DNA of 64,000 nt from positions 620,001 to 684,000 of the forward strand of contig JACJYV010000005.1 in assembly GCA_020635905.1 (NCBI GenBank). Direction: 5' to 3'. Position numbers and translations under genes: made by a program. This document shows, in pieces, positions 41,618-50,805 of this stretch (position 1 is its first letter; every line of letters begins with the position of its first letter). Origin of the DNA: Bacteroidia bacterium (lineage in GTDB: Bacteria; Bacteroidota; Bacteroidia; J057; JADKCL01). The notes beneath the pieces are model-generated. The model saw only the letters and a program-made list of their open reading frames with translations. It ran no database searches and was not told where the DNA came from.

Positions 41618-43645
41618 ATGAAGAAGCTCCTCATTCTCCCGTTGATCCTTCTTTTCCTGGCTGGCATGGCCCAAAAGGGAAAAGAACTTTATCCCACCAA
41701 AAACCAGGCTTTGCTCACGATTTATGTCAAAAATTTTGAGAAAAAGCCCGTAGCCAAAGCTGATCTGGTTTTTCAGGGTCTCAAGCAGACTCAAAAATTT
41801 ACCGCGAAGACGGACAAAGCGGGCATTGCCCAGCTTTTGCTCCCTGCGGGAAACACCTATATGATTTCGGTAGAAGATTCTGCGAATTACGACCTGGTGC
41901 AAATCGACCTGAAAGAATATCTGGGCGTACGTCACACTACTTACTACCAGGGTCCGGTCAATGGAAAAAGCCAGCCGCTGACCCAGCCCATGTTTTCCAT
42001 GATGCCGCCCAAAGACGGATTGGCCCAGGTGAAAATGACCTTTGTGGGTCTCAAAAAGAATCCCCTGCCCAACGAACCTATCACCCTGACCTCCAAAGTG
42101 GGTGAAAAGACCTGGACAGGTATCACCAATGCCAATGGAAAAGTCAATTTTGAAGTACCTGTGGGTGATGTTTATCAGGTGGGGGTCAAATACAATAGCA
42201 ATTTTGATCAGTTTACCATTGAAAAGCGGGGCGCATCCGCTGCGGTGACCGTAACCTACGGTTATATTGGCTCGGCCCATATCGAAAACCAGGTGCGGCA
42301 GCGCCGCCTGAACGATTCGCTGGCCCGGGTGGCTTACCAAATTCGTCTGGATGGCGATGGTCACACGAAAAGTTTCCGGCAAATCGAAACTTCCCTGATC
42401 GAGCCACGCTTCACCAAAGAGGTTACTTCTGAAGGGTATAATCTGGACATGGAAGTGAGTTCTGCTCTTTTGAGCCCCTTTGGAATGAAAGATTTTCTTT
42501 ATCTGGGCGGAGGATTCAACACCCACCAATTATACTGCATTGAACCCGAAACGGGAGAGGCTGTCTGGGCGTCGGATCTAGGGGAGGCCGGGCCTGCACT
42601 GATTGACGGAGAAGACGGGACCGTGGTGGTGATAACTGAAAGCTGCACCATTTATGCCCTGGATGCGCTGGCTGGCACCCTCAAATGGTCGAAATGGCTG
42701 ACTCCCTACATGCGCTCCTCGCCAGTGGTGAAAGACGGACGGGTTTACGTGGTGTATGAAGATCGCTATGGAGCCCCCCAGGGCAGCCCAACCAATATGC
42801 CTACCCACAGTATCGCCTGCTTTGACCTGGAAAATGGGGATATCTGCTGGCAGCAATGGCTGCATGAGGATGCGATCACCGCGCCCGTGGTGGCCAATGG
42901 AAAAGTGTATCTGACCACATTTGATGGAAATTTATATGCCCTGAACAGCCAGAATGGCGAAATTGTGAAGCAGGTGCCCGTATATGCAACTTCCTGCCCA
43001 ACGGTGGTGGGACAACAACTTTTCCTGAGTTTCAAGGAAAACGCGGGCGGAAAACCTGGAAATCTGGAAAAAATAGGTCGCTTTGATGCCAGCAATCTGG
43101 AACTGATCTCCGCCTTTCAGGAAAAAAATGCCGATTACCTGGCTTCAGGAGTTCAGGAGAAAAGCATCCTGGCCCGGGCTGCCCGGCAGAACGACATTGG
43201 GAACGGCATTCTGGAAAGTACGGGTGAAAAAATGGGCCGTACCAATGCAAAGGAATTGATCGGGATCAATGGCTCGTATGCGCGGCTGAGTTGGCAGGGA
43301 TCGAAAGTGGTGGCCGGGGAAGATGGCCTTTACAGCGTACGGGGCGACGAGTTGGTGGCGCTTGACCAGCAAACCGGGGCCCGCCGCTGGGCGGTAACCC
43401 TGCCCGGCGACCTGAAAGGGGAGGGAGGATTTCTGGCCGGACCGCCCGCAGTAGCTGATCACTATGTGATATCTGCCAACCTGGATGGATCCATCTGGGT
43501 GCTGGATGGCACCAATGGCCAAATCGTCTGGAAGCACAAAACGGATGAATCGTTTCGCTGCCAACCTGTGGTTATGAAGGAAAAGGTCTTTGCAGCGAGC
43601 ACGAATGGAAAACTGGTCGCAGTGCAGATCGGGGGGAAATTTTAG
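41618..43645 (+). CDS. Secreted PQQ-like beta-propeller protein
   Basis: A 675-residue exported protein with signal peptide MKKLLILPLILLFLAGMAQ. Two Ig-like carboxypeptidase-regulatory-type beta domains (about 25-105 and 130-205) precede a BamB-like beta-propeller (about 280-675). PQQ-type repeats include GETGEAVWASDLG, ALAGTLKWSKW, NGEIVKQVP and GQIVWKHKTDE. Lacks a T9SS domain. The function could be binding or scaffolding in the envelope; no catalytic residues of a quinoprotein dehydrogenase can be seen. Confidence 0.82.
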   Translation: MKKLLILPLILLFLAGMAQKGKELYPTKNQALLTIYVKNFEKKPVAKADLVFQGLKQTQKFTAKTDKAGIAQLLLPAGNTYMISVEDSANYDLVQIDLKEYLGVRHTTYYQGPVNGKSQPLTQPMFSMMPPKDGLAQVKMTFVGLKKNPLPNEPITLTSKVGEKTWTGITNANGKVNFEVPVGDVYQVGVKYNSNFDQFTIEKRGASAAVTVTYGYIGSAHIENQVRQRRLNDSLARVAYQIRLDGDGHTKSFRQIETSLIEPRFTKEVTSEGYNLDMEVSSALLSPFGMKDFLYLGGGFNTHQLYCIEPETGEAVWASDLGEAGPALIDGEDGTVVVITESCTIYALDALAGTLKWSKWLTPYMRSSPVVKDGRVYVVYEDRYGAPQGSPTNMPTHSIACFDLENGDICWQQWLHEDAITAPVVANGKVYLTTFDGNLYALNSQNGEIVKQVPVYATSCPTVVGQQLFLSFKENAGGKPGNLEKIGRFDASNLELISAFQEKNADYLASGVQEKSILARAARQNDIGNGILESTGEKMGRTNAKELIGINGSYARLSWQGSKVVAGEDGLYSVRGDELVALDQQTGARRWAVTLPGDLKGEGGFLAGPPAVADHYVISANLDGSIWVLDGTNGQIVWKHKTDESFRCQPVVMKEKVFAASTNGKLVAVQIGGKF

Positions 43646-43738
43646 CCTCCTGCTTCCAAGTGGAGACCAAATGGGTGAGTGGCAGTCCTGAATCCGAACC
43701 AGAAAGGCAGGCAAGGCAGCGAAATCAGGCCGAAACGG

Positions 43739-44386
43739 CTACTCCACCAATGAAAAATGATCTTCCTTTTCGTGGGGATGAATGCGCAGCACATTGGCCC
43801 GCACCAGCATGACCAGGGTGCGCGAAGCAATGAAAGTCTTGATGCCGGCAATTTCCGCAAATTCGCGCAGGGTGATTGTGGGGTGGGATTCGAGGTAGGT
43901 CATGAGTTTCTTTTCCTTGTCACCAAACTCGAATTTCACCCCAACATCGTCGTTCTGGCTGTGCTTCAGGATGTAAAAAAGCTCACGACTGGCCCGGATG
44001 CTGCGGTCTTCCACCCGGAAAAGGGCAACGCCCTTTTCGTTTGCGGGATCTTCCACCAGTAAAACGGGTTTGGCGTTGCTTTCGGCCAGGGTGGCCACCA
44101 CGATCTGGCGTTTGCGGGAAATGGGGATAATCTCAAGCGAATAATCGGGCAGGGGGCGGCAATGCTTTTGTACCGCGGCATGAATCTCAAATTCGCATTC
44201 GCGACCGTCCTTCACCCCCACCAGGCTGCCATCGTCGTCCACCCCAACCAGGATCATGCCTCCTTTGGCATTGGCCAGGGCCACAAATTCCCGCATCAGC
44301 TTATCCCATTCAGGAACCCTGCGCTTAAACTCCAGTTGAAGCCCTTCTCCCGCCTTGATGATATTTTCCAGTTGCCGCAGGTCCAT
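43739..44386 (-). CDS. AlbA_2/Schlafen-type DNA-binding regulator
   Basis: A 215-residue protein with an N-terminal AlbA_2 (divergent AAA_4) domain: LEFKRRVPEWDKLMREFVAL, then ANAKGGMILVGVDDDG and FRVEDRSIRAS. A C-terminal winged-helix-like part follows (about 150-215, TLREFAEIAGIKTFIASRTL). AlbA_2 proteins are usually transcription regulators or nucleic-acid binding. No partner gene is adjacent. A near-miss promoter box lies upstream. Confidence 0.8.
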   Translation of the reverse strand: MDLRQLENIIKAGEGLQLEFKRRVPEWDKLMREFVALANAKGGMILVGVDDDGSLVGVKDGRECEFEIHAAVQKHCRPLPDYSLEIIPISRKRQIVVATLAESNAKPVLLVEDPANEKGVALFRVEDRSIRASRELFYILKHSQNDDVGVKFEFGDKEKKLMTYLESHPTITLREFAEIAGIKTFIASRTLVMLVRANVLRIHPHEKEDHFSLVE

Positions 44387-44546
44387 TTGCCAGGTTTGGT
44401 GAAAGGGCCAAATTAATACAACCAGTCAAGTCACGCAAGAGGCATTCTCGGGTCCCTGTCAGAAGGTAGCAAAACGGTCTGAATGGGTGAGTAACGCGAA
44501 GGGTTTAAAATATTGGGAGGCCAAAGCGAATCAAACAATATACAGT

Positions 44547-44655
44547 GAAAGCCCCGGCGGGGCGAATCCCGGGTAGAAATAACGAATACGTGGAAAAAGC
44601 CCCAGCGGGGCGAATCCTAATCGCACAATCCAGAGGAGTCGCCCCTCAGGGGCTT
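44547..44655. repeat. Three GC-rich palindromic repeats (AAGCCCCxGCGGGGCG)
   Basis: AAAGCCCCGGCGGGGCGAATC at 44548-44568 and AAAGCCCCAGCGGGGCGAATC at 44596-44616 are direct copies differing at one base, each able to form a GCCCC/GGGGC hairpin. A third, inverted and looser copy (CGCCCCTCAGGGGCTT) lies at 44640-44655. They fill part of the 515-bp gap 44387-44901, which holds no convincing gene. Confidence 0.65.
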
Positions 44656-44815
44656 AATTAACGGAAAGAAACTTCCCTACCAGGGATCCGCACCTCTGGT
44701 GCTCAATTTCCTGGAGGACAAGGTATTATTAACCGAGAATTCCCTAAAAATTTCCCGAAAAAAGACACCTTGCCTGTTCCCCAAATCAAGCCTTATCCTC
44801 GCGGGCACCAAACGC

Positions 44816-44900
44816 TTTGCGATCTTGGCACCCTTCACCCCACGAAATGCAGGAAAACAACCTCTCTGCGCCCTTCGCGTTCCCCCTAATGTCCAAAAAA
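44816..44900. repeat. Intergenic repeat, CTTTGCG-word family, copy 2
   Basis: Aligns by eye with 16677-16760: CTTTGCGATCTT, then a block with CCCACGAAATGC, GAAAACAACCTCT, TGCGCCCTTCGCGTTCCCC. It ends right at the stop of the subtilase gene. Confidence 0.55.
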
Positions 44901-44901
44901 T

Positions 44902-47550
44902 TTATCGGCTCAAAACCACTTTCCTGACCCATTTTCCCTTTTCAGAAATGGCAGTCAGCAAATAAATCCCGTCAGAAAGGTGGCTCAGAGAAATTTCCTT
45001 TTCACCCACAAAAGATCCCGCCTCGCTAAGCATCACCTTGCCGGTCAGATCGGTCAGAATGATTTGTTGCAGGGGAAGGCTGGAGGAAATGGTGAGGCGA
45101 TCATGAGCGGGATTAGGATAAACCACCAGTCCGTCACGCAAAACAGCAGGATTTTCGCCCAAAATGGTATCGGCAATGGTCACACAGTAATCCTCAATTT
45201 CGCCGTAATTTCCATCGTCGCAGGGATTGGGTCCCGTATTGAAGCGCATCATGACCCGCATGCGGGAAATGCCCAGGCTGGCCGTGGCAGGAATGGTCAT
45301 GGTTCCGCTTACCACTGTACTCACGGGACTTCCTGCATCGTAAACCAATTCCCCCGGATCGGCAAAATCAGCATCCCCGTTGAGGTCGATGTAAATGCGC
45401 CAGTACTCGTTGAACTGAAATCCAGCATAGCCTGGAGTCAGGGAGACGGGATAGGAATTTCCACGCAGAACCACCGTACTTCCGTTGGAGGTAAAATCGG
45501 CATAGCCGCCATCGCTGCCCGAGCTATTGGTCATGGATGCAATGGAAACGGACTCAATCCATTCGTCGCCTGCATCAAAGGTGCCCACGCAGTAACCACC
45601 TTCGGCGCACAATCCGCAACCCAGGGTTTTGAAGGGAATGATTGCGCTGTAACCGCTTCCGCCCGTGTCGCACTGGGTTTCCACCCTGAATTCATAATCT
45701 GTGCAGGATTCCAGGTTAAGCACGGTAGCTGTATCGCCGGGTGAAACCAGGGTGGTCCAGGTGCCGCTGCCGACGATGCGGTATTGGAGATTATAGCCCT
45801 GAGCCGCAAAAACAGGTTTCCAGGTGAGGGTCGCGGTGGAATCTGTGGTGGAAAGGGCTTTGGGGCTCGCAGGTGCGGTGCAGCATCCTTCAGAAGTAAA
45901 GACAAAGCTGGGCGACCAACCCGATGCATTGGTGTCGCAGACAGTCTGAATCTGAAATTCGTACTCCGTACAGGCCTGCAAGCCGGAAATATTGAAATGC
46001 GTGACCGTGACAGAGTCCGTATTCCAGGTGCCTGCCGCGGTGGCTTTCCAGCGGATATCATAACTCTGCGAAGCAGAGATACTGCCCCAGTTGAGGGTAC
46101 AGGTCTGGTCGGTGACATTGGAAACAGACAGGGCGAAGGGCACCACACATCCACCAGTAGCGCACCAGTTATCGACCAACTGAAGGCTGTTGAATACATT
46201 CAAACGGCCACCCGTCACGGTGATATTTTGCAGGGCCGCAATGGAATCCACTCCGTCAAACAGGAAGTCGCGGAAGGTAATGGCCACGGCTGCGGGATTA
46301 TTTTTATAATCGGCCAGCAAGCTGGGGCAAGCTGTGGAAACAATCAAACCAATGGCCCCGGCCACGTGAGGAGTCGCCATGGACGTGCCCGTGAAGCTCT
46401 GGTAGGTATTGCCGGGCGTACTGGAAAGCACATCCGTACCTGGTGAACCCAGGTCAATGGTGGTCAGCCCCCAGGCGGCACCTGAATTTTTAGTATCATT
46501 GCGGGTGGTATTGGTCACGGCCACCATCCAGTCGCTCGGACAAGCCGTGGGAATATCACTTTGGGCATCCACGTCCTGGGAAGAATTCATGGTGGCTGCG
46601 GCGCTCAGAATTCCCACTGCACCCAGCGAATCGTACATGGCGCACCACAGCGGAAAATTGGCAGGCAGACCATTATTGACCCCAAAAGAGGAATTGGTCG
46701 AAACCACAAATGCGCCTTTGGCCCCGTTGGTTTGATTATAGAGACGGCGATTGTCGCGTACATACGCGTATGCTTCCACCACTACTGATTCTGTTCCTGA
46801 GGACCCCCCCACAGGCATTATTTTCGCATTCCAGCAAACTCCGGTCACCCCAATGTTATTATTGCCAATTGCCCCTGCTGTGCCGCAAACGTGGGTTCCG
46901 TGCGAACCTGAAGTGCTGATATTGGGACTGGAGGTGTAGGCATCCCAGCCATTCACATCATCTACATACCCGTTTCCGTCGTCGTCAATGTTATTATTGG
47001 GAATTTCATTGTGGTTTTTCCAGAAATCAATGTCTTCGTGATTCAGGTCAAATCCACCGTCAATAATGGCGATCACCACCGTGTCACCCATAGAACTCAG
47101 TCCGCCGTGGTTGATATCCCAGGCTTCGGGTGCATCAATGTCCGCATCCACCTTTCCACCCGACTGCCCCGTATTATTCATGCCCCACAAGGTCCCAAAC
47201 TGAGGATCATTTGGAATGGTGGCCCGTGATTCGACATAGTGATTGAACTGCACAATTTTGACTGAAGGGTGACGGTCGAGGTATTTTAAAACTTCAAATT
47301 CATCCACTTCCTGTGCGGGAAATGCCATTTGATAGATGTGCATGCTTTGGGAAAGGGTTCTGATATTGCGGATGCGAATTTCCTTTTCGCCAATTTTGTG
47401 CATTGCCCCTGAAATCAACTCCAGATCCGGGGCCTGATTCAGCATGACCAGCACTTCCCCGTCCACATGATCCTTGAGCTGAGCCGTCAACGGATGAAAG
47501 AGCAACAGCCCGCAAAGCAGGAGGCAACCAACAAATAGCAATTTTTTCAT
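44902..47550 (-). CDS. Secreted subtilisin-like (S8) serine protease with T9SS domain
   Basis: An 882-residue exported protease. Signal peptide about 1-24; the N-terminal propeptide-like region runs to about 110. The catalytic triad is D164 (VAIIDGGFD), H217 (SHGTHVCG) and S390 (FTGTSMATPHVAG), with oxyanion Asn in FVVSTNSSFG (about 286). Two Fn3 modules (about 475-650), a GEVED domain (about 670-790, YIDLNGDADFADPGEL) and a T9SS type A sorting domain (VVYPNPAHDRLTISS ... GIYLLTAIS) follow. It probably digests proteins at the cell surface or outside. Promoter CATTG-N18-TAATTTTG upstream. Confidence 0.95.
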   Translation of the reverse strand: MKKLLFVGCLLLCGLLLFHPLTAQLKDHVDGEVLVMLNQAPDLELISGAMHKIGEKEIRIRNIRTLSQSMHIYQMAFPAQEVDEFEVLKYLDRHPSVKIVQFNHYVESRATIPNDPQFGTLWGMNNTGQSGGKVDADIDAPEAWDINHGGLSSMGDTVVIAIIDGGFDLNHEDIDFWKNHNEIPNNNIDDDGNGYVDDVNGWDAYTSSPNISTSGSHGTHVCGTAGAIGNNNIGVTGVCWNAKIMPVGGSSGTESVVVEAYAYVRDNRRLYNQTNGAKGAFVVSTNSSFGVNNGLPANFPLWCAMYDSLGAVGILSAAATMNSSQDVDAQSDIPTACPSDWMVAVTNTTRNDTKNSGAAWGLTTIDLGSPGTDVLSSTPGNTYQSFTGTSMATPHVAGAIGLIVSTACPSLLADYKNNPAAVAITFRDFLFDGVDSIAALQNITVTGGRLNVFNSLQLVDNWCATGGCVVPFALSVSNVTDQTCTLNWGSISASQSYDIRWKATAAGTWNTDSVTVTHFNISGLQACTEYEFQIQTVCDTNASGWSPSFVFTSEGCCTAPASPKALSTTDSTATLTWKPVFAAQGYNLQYRIVGSGTWTTLVSPGDTATVLNLESCTDYEFRVETQCDTGGSGYSAIIPFKTLGCGLCAEGGYCVGTFDAGDEWIESVSIASMTNSSGSDGGYADFTSNGSTVVLRGNSYPVSLTPGYAGFQFNEYWRIYIDLNGDADFADPGELVYDAGSPVSTVVSGTMTIPATASLGISRMRVMMRFNTGPNPCDDGNYGEIEDYCVTIADTILGENPAVLRDGLVVYPNPAHDRLTISSSLPLQQIILTDLTGKVMLSEAGSFVGEKEISLSHLSDGIYLLTAISEKGKWVRKVVLSR

Positions 47551-47582
47551 AACCCTGAATTATATCAAAACCTTAATTTGAA

Positions 47583-47611
47583 CAAAATTAGCCTATTTCT
47601 CAAATAATCAA
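47583..47611 (-). promoter_or_regulatory. Bacteroidota-type promoter for subtilase gene
   Basis: Minus strand -7 box TAATTTTG (47583-47590), perfect match, with TTG (47609-47611) 18 bp upstream as a shortened -33 element. Leader to the ATG at 47550 about 28 nt. Confidence 0.5.
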
Positions 47612-47684
47612 TGGCGTCAGGAAGACATGAAAAGGGAATCCTCAATTTAATTGGGGAGGCAATGACCAGTTGAAGAAAAATGCC

Positions 47685-47692
47685 TATTTTTG
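47685..47692 (+). promoter_or_regulatory. Bacteroidota -7 promoter box
   Basis: TATTTTTG then C, perfect TAnnTTTG match, upstream of the codon-biased T9SS gene. It places the transcript start near 47697, which excludes an upstream TTG start at 47670. Confidence 0.45.
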
Positions 47693-47720
47693 CAGTCATA
47701 AATCTTTAATCAAAAGGAAA

Positions 47721-49751
47721 ATGGAGAAAAATTTACATTCAATTACTTGCATGAAAACACCCCGTTGGGTGCTTGCTGTATTATTTATTCTTTTGGCAGG
47801 TCCAATGAGTGGATTTGCCCAATTTACCCAATCAGGACTCGAAATTGCTCCTTCATTTGATCCCACTGCTGAAGCAGCTCCCGGACTGACCCCCGCTTAC
47901 CCCGGCCAATCCGCCCTGACCCCTGCACTCTGGGACATCCAGTTCAGCTACTCCGTAGCCGACACCCTGGGCGCAGGCGCGCTGGCTGGCGCAATCTGGA
48001 CCGGCACCGAATTCTGGATCAGCCGCTGGAATGCTGACTCCCTCTTTACCCTTGACATGAACGGCAGCGTGACCAGCCGTTTTGTGGTTCCCGGCCTGAC
48101 CGGAGTTCGCTCCCTCACCTGGGACGGAACCAATATTTACGCAGGTACTGCCGCCACCACCGTGGCTATCGTGAACCCTGTGACCAAAACCCTGACCGGA
48201 ACCATCACCACTCCCGTGATTGCCCGTCACTGTACCTACGACTCGACCCTGAACAGCGGCGCAGGCGGACTTTGGGTTGGTAACTGGAACACTGACATCG
48301 TGGCTGTAGCTATGAACGGAAGCACTCTGGCTACCATTCCTGCTTCCACCCACGGACTCGCCGGCATGTACGGATCTGCTTTCGACAACCAGACTGCTGG
48401 TGGTCCTTACCTCTGGATCTTTAACCAGGGCGGTGCCAACAACTCAGACATCGTGCGTCTGCAACTCCCCGGCGGTACTCCCACCATCGTGGTACACGAT
48501 GTAATGAGCGACATTGGGCTGGGTTCTACCTCCGGTCTGGCCGGCGGCCTTTTTATCACCGACGGACTGGTGGCCAACAAATGGACCCTGGGCGGACTGA
48601 TCCAGTCACAGCCCAGCAACATCCTTTTTGGTTATGAACTGAACGACTTCATTCAGCCTGCCGTTGACGCACAGCTTACCACCGCCCGTCATACCAGCGG
48701 ATTTACCCAAATCCCGCTCAACCATGCCGGAAACGTGGCTTTTGAAGGAAATATCACCAACAAAGGTTCTGATCCGCTGACCACCTTCGGCCTGGTAACC
48801 CAGATCTGGTCTGGCGCCACCCTGATCGCTTCTGACACCGCGACCGGCAGCAACCTGGCTCCCAATGCTTCCACCACCCTGACCTCTGCCGGATTCAACT
48901 TCCTCAGCAAAGGCAGCTTTGACGTGATCCTCTATGCCGACGTAATGGGCACCCAGAGCGACACCGTTAATTTCAACGACACCACCTACTACGGACTGAC
49001 CATCACGGACTCCACCTTTTCCCGTGACAACGGCATCCCCACAGGTACGGGATACACCATTTCTGCCACCAGCAACGGCTACGCCGTTACCACCTTCACC
49101 CTGTCTGTGGACGACACCCTGAGCTCGATCACCATCGGGCTGCAGACCCCCACCCCCGGCGACACCACCTACGGTGTGGTAACCAGCCTTTCCAGCGGCT
49201 TCCCCTTTCAGGTACTGGCTCTGGGTAAAGTGTATGTGATCACCGGCGCCACCAACGACATGGTATTGCGCTTCCCCGGCGGGGTGGCTCTGCCTGCAGG
49301 CGAGTACGCCTTTGGTTGCTATGAAGGTGTAAACACTGGCATTGGTCTGGCCCAGAGCAACAGCGTTTACACTCCCGGCTCCAACTTCTTCTACACTCCG
49401 GCCAACGGCTGGTCTCAGTCCAACATCCAGACTTCACGTTGGATTCACCCCAACTTCGGCTCTGACTTTGGAGTTTCTGTGGATCCCGACCACGATCTGT
49501 CTGGTAATGTTACCTTCTACCCCAACCCGACCGAAGGTACCCTGAACCTGATGTTCTCTCTGGAAGATCCTGCCCGCGCTGACATCACCGTGGCCAACCT
49601 CCAGGGTAAAGTAATGATGAATGTAAATAATAAATACGTTCACAAAGGCACCACCCAGATGGACCTTTCCCAGCTTCCTGCCGGAATGTACCTGGTGAAA
49701 GTACAAACTGAACAAGGTGCGGTAACCCAGCGCATCAATGTTATGAAATAA
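47721..49751 (+). CDS. Secreted T9SS surface protein, strongly codon-biased
   Basis: A 676-residue exported protein. The start is ATG 47721; ATG 47751 would give a more compact signal peptide (MKTPRWVLAVLFILLAGPMS). A beta-propeller-like region (about 75-330; SLTWDGTNIYAGTA, AMNGSTLATIP) is followed by CARDB/Ig-like domains (about 340-440) and a T9SS type A domain (TFYPNPTEGTLNLMFSLE ... GMYLVKVQTEQG). The codons are unusually uniform, strongly favouring C-ending forms (ACC, GGC, AAC, TAC, CTG), unlike the neighbours. This suggests very high expression, for example a major surface or secreted protein. Followed by a strong terminator. Confidence 0.85.
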   Translation: MEKNLHSITCMKTPRWVLAVLFILLAGPMSGFAQFTQSGLEIAPSFDPTAEAAPGLTPAYPGQSALTPALWDIQFSYSVADTLGAGALAGAIWTGTEFWISRWNADSLFTLDMNGSVTSRFVVPGLTGVRSLTWDGTNIYAGTAATTVAIVNPVTKTLTGTITTPVIARHCTYDSTLNSGAGGLWVGNWNTDIVAVAMNGSTLATIPASTHGLAGMYGSAFDNQTAGGPYLWIFNQGGANNSDIVRLQLPGGTPTIVVHDVMSDIGLGSTSGLAGGLFITDGLVANKWTLGGLIQSQPSNILFGYELNDFIQPAVDAQLTTARHTSGFTQIPLNHAGNVAFEGNITNKGSDPLTTFGLVTQIWSGATLIASDTATGSNLAPNASTTLTSAGFNFLSKGSFDVILYADVMGTQSDTVNFNDTTYYGLTITDSTFSRDNGIPTGTGYTISATSNGYAVTTFTLSVDDTLSSITIGLQTPTPGDTTYGVVTSLSSGFPFQVLALGKVYVITGATNDMVLRFPGGVALPAGEYAFGCYEGVNTGIGLAQSNSVYTPGSNFFYTPANGWSQSNIQTSRWIHPNFGSDFGVSVDPDHDLSGNVTFYPNPTEGTLNLMFSLEDPARADITVANLQGKVMMNVNNKYVHKGTTQMDLSQLPAGMYLVKVQTEQGAVTQRINVMK

Positions 49752-50083
49752 GGGAATTCCCTTTTGCAGACAGGAGCCCCGCCAGGATTGGCGGGGCTTT
49801 TGTTTTTAAAAGCTGGAACCTTTTCGAAGGGGAGACCATGGTTCGGGGAACATCGGCAGCAAGCGATTTGTATTATTTATTGTACACATATTTCAAACAA
49901 CAGTGTACAGAAAAGGCACCATCCCGATTGGATTAAAAATTCCCCCAAAACAGCCAAAAAATGCATTTCAGGGCTTCCCAGACTGAATGAGGCCAAATTT
50001 TTCAGGTATTGCACACCTGCTAAAATTCCGTGGCACAGGCTTTGGAATAATCCCAGCAGATTAAAACCAAAAGTAAACGAGCC
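49752..50083. other. 332-bp gap: terminator only
   Basis: Apart from the hairpin terminator at 49775 no gene, repeat or clear promoter box is seen. A near-palindrome CAGGT...ACCTG lies around 50003-50020, but its role is uncertain. Confidence 0.5.
49775..49805 (+). terminator. Rho-independent terminator
   Basis: AGCCCCGCC (49775-49783) pairs with GGCGGGGCT (49790-49798) around a 6-nt loop, then a T-rich tail. It ends the codon-biased surface-protein gene, 24 bp after its stop. Confidence 0.9.
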
Positions 50084-50698
50084 ATGAAAAAAATCCTTAC
50101 TCTCTCCGCCCTGAAAATGTTCCTGTTGAGCCTCGTGCTTTTCACCACTGGCTGCCAGGTAAATGTGTATGACGATCCTCCCGGACCGCCCCCCTGTGGA
50201 ACCGGCACCTACGGCCTGGATGGTCTCTCCTTTGTCTCCCTGGATTATACCAACATCGAGCCAACTTATATCTGGGGAAACAACAACTCCATTCCCAACT
50301 ATTTTGCCTACGGACAATTTTACCAGTCTTATGCCGGCAACTTCGACCTTTACTATGAAGGCGTATTCACCGATGGTTGCTGCGTGAAAGAATACTACTG
50401 GGATGTCAATTATGACCTCTGGTATCACCGTGGCAGTGCTGGCGGCCCCTGCGGACAGCCCGGCGTAAACGGTGCAGACAGCTTCCTCAGCATCTGGATG
50501 GATCCCCTCGGACCTGGCATTGACCGGGTGAACAAAACGGGTGACACCACCTTCGAAGTGCTGGAGCGCACCGACGACCAGATTGTGGTCCTGCAAAAAC
50601 AGGGTGATTTTACCCTCAAGCTGACCTACAAAAAATTAACTGAAAGCAAAAAGGATCAACTCGATCCCACCAACATAAAAAAAGCAATCGTCAAGTAG
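50084..50698 (+). CDS. Lipoprotein, unknown function
   Basis: A 204-residue protein with a lipoprotein signal ending TTGCQ (Cys24). The mature part begins VNVYDDPPGPPPCG, then shows beta-type residues, several Tyr and Cys pairs (TDGCCVKEYY), and a charged C-terminus (KLTESKKDQLDPTNIKKAIVK). No family recognised. Closely followed by a terminator, so it is a single-gene unit. It could belong to cell-envelope proteins alongside the T9SS cargo here. Confidence 0.78.
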   Translation: MKKILTLSALKMFLLSLVLFTTGCQVNVYDDPPGPPPCGTGTYGLDGLSFVSLDYTNIEPTYIWGNNNSIPNYFAYGQFYQSYAGNFDLYYEGVFTDGCCVKEYYWDVNYDLWYHRGSAGGPCGQPGVNGADSFLSIWMDPLGPGIDRVNKTGDTTFEVLERTDDQIVVLQKQGDFTLKLTYKKLTESKKDQLDPTNIKKAIVK

Positions 50699-50720
50699 AT
50701 TGTGGGTTTTGGTTAGAAAG

Positions 50721-50750
50721 GGCCGTCCGGAAGGGCGGCCTTTTTCTTTT
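50721..50750 (+). terminator. Rho-independent terminator
   Basis: GGCCGTCC (50721-50728) and GGGCGGCC (50733-50740) form an 8-bp stem with one G-U pair around GGAA, followed by TTTTTCTTTT. Confidence 0.9.
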
Positions 50751-50805
50751 CTGAGCCGGACAATTTTTCCTAACTTAGGAATTATTACAGGCTAAAAAAC
50801 CCTTT

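Noticed and set aside
42213..43714. Antisense frames over the PQQ-propeller gene
   Set aside because: Shadows of a well-supported + strand gene with signal peptide and PQQ repeats.
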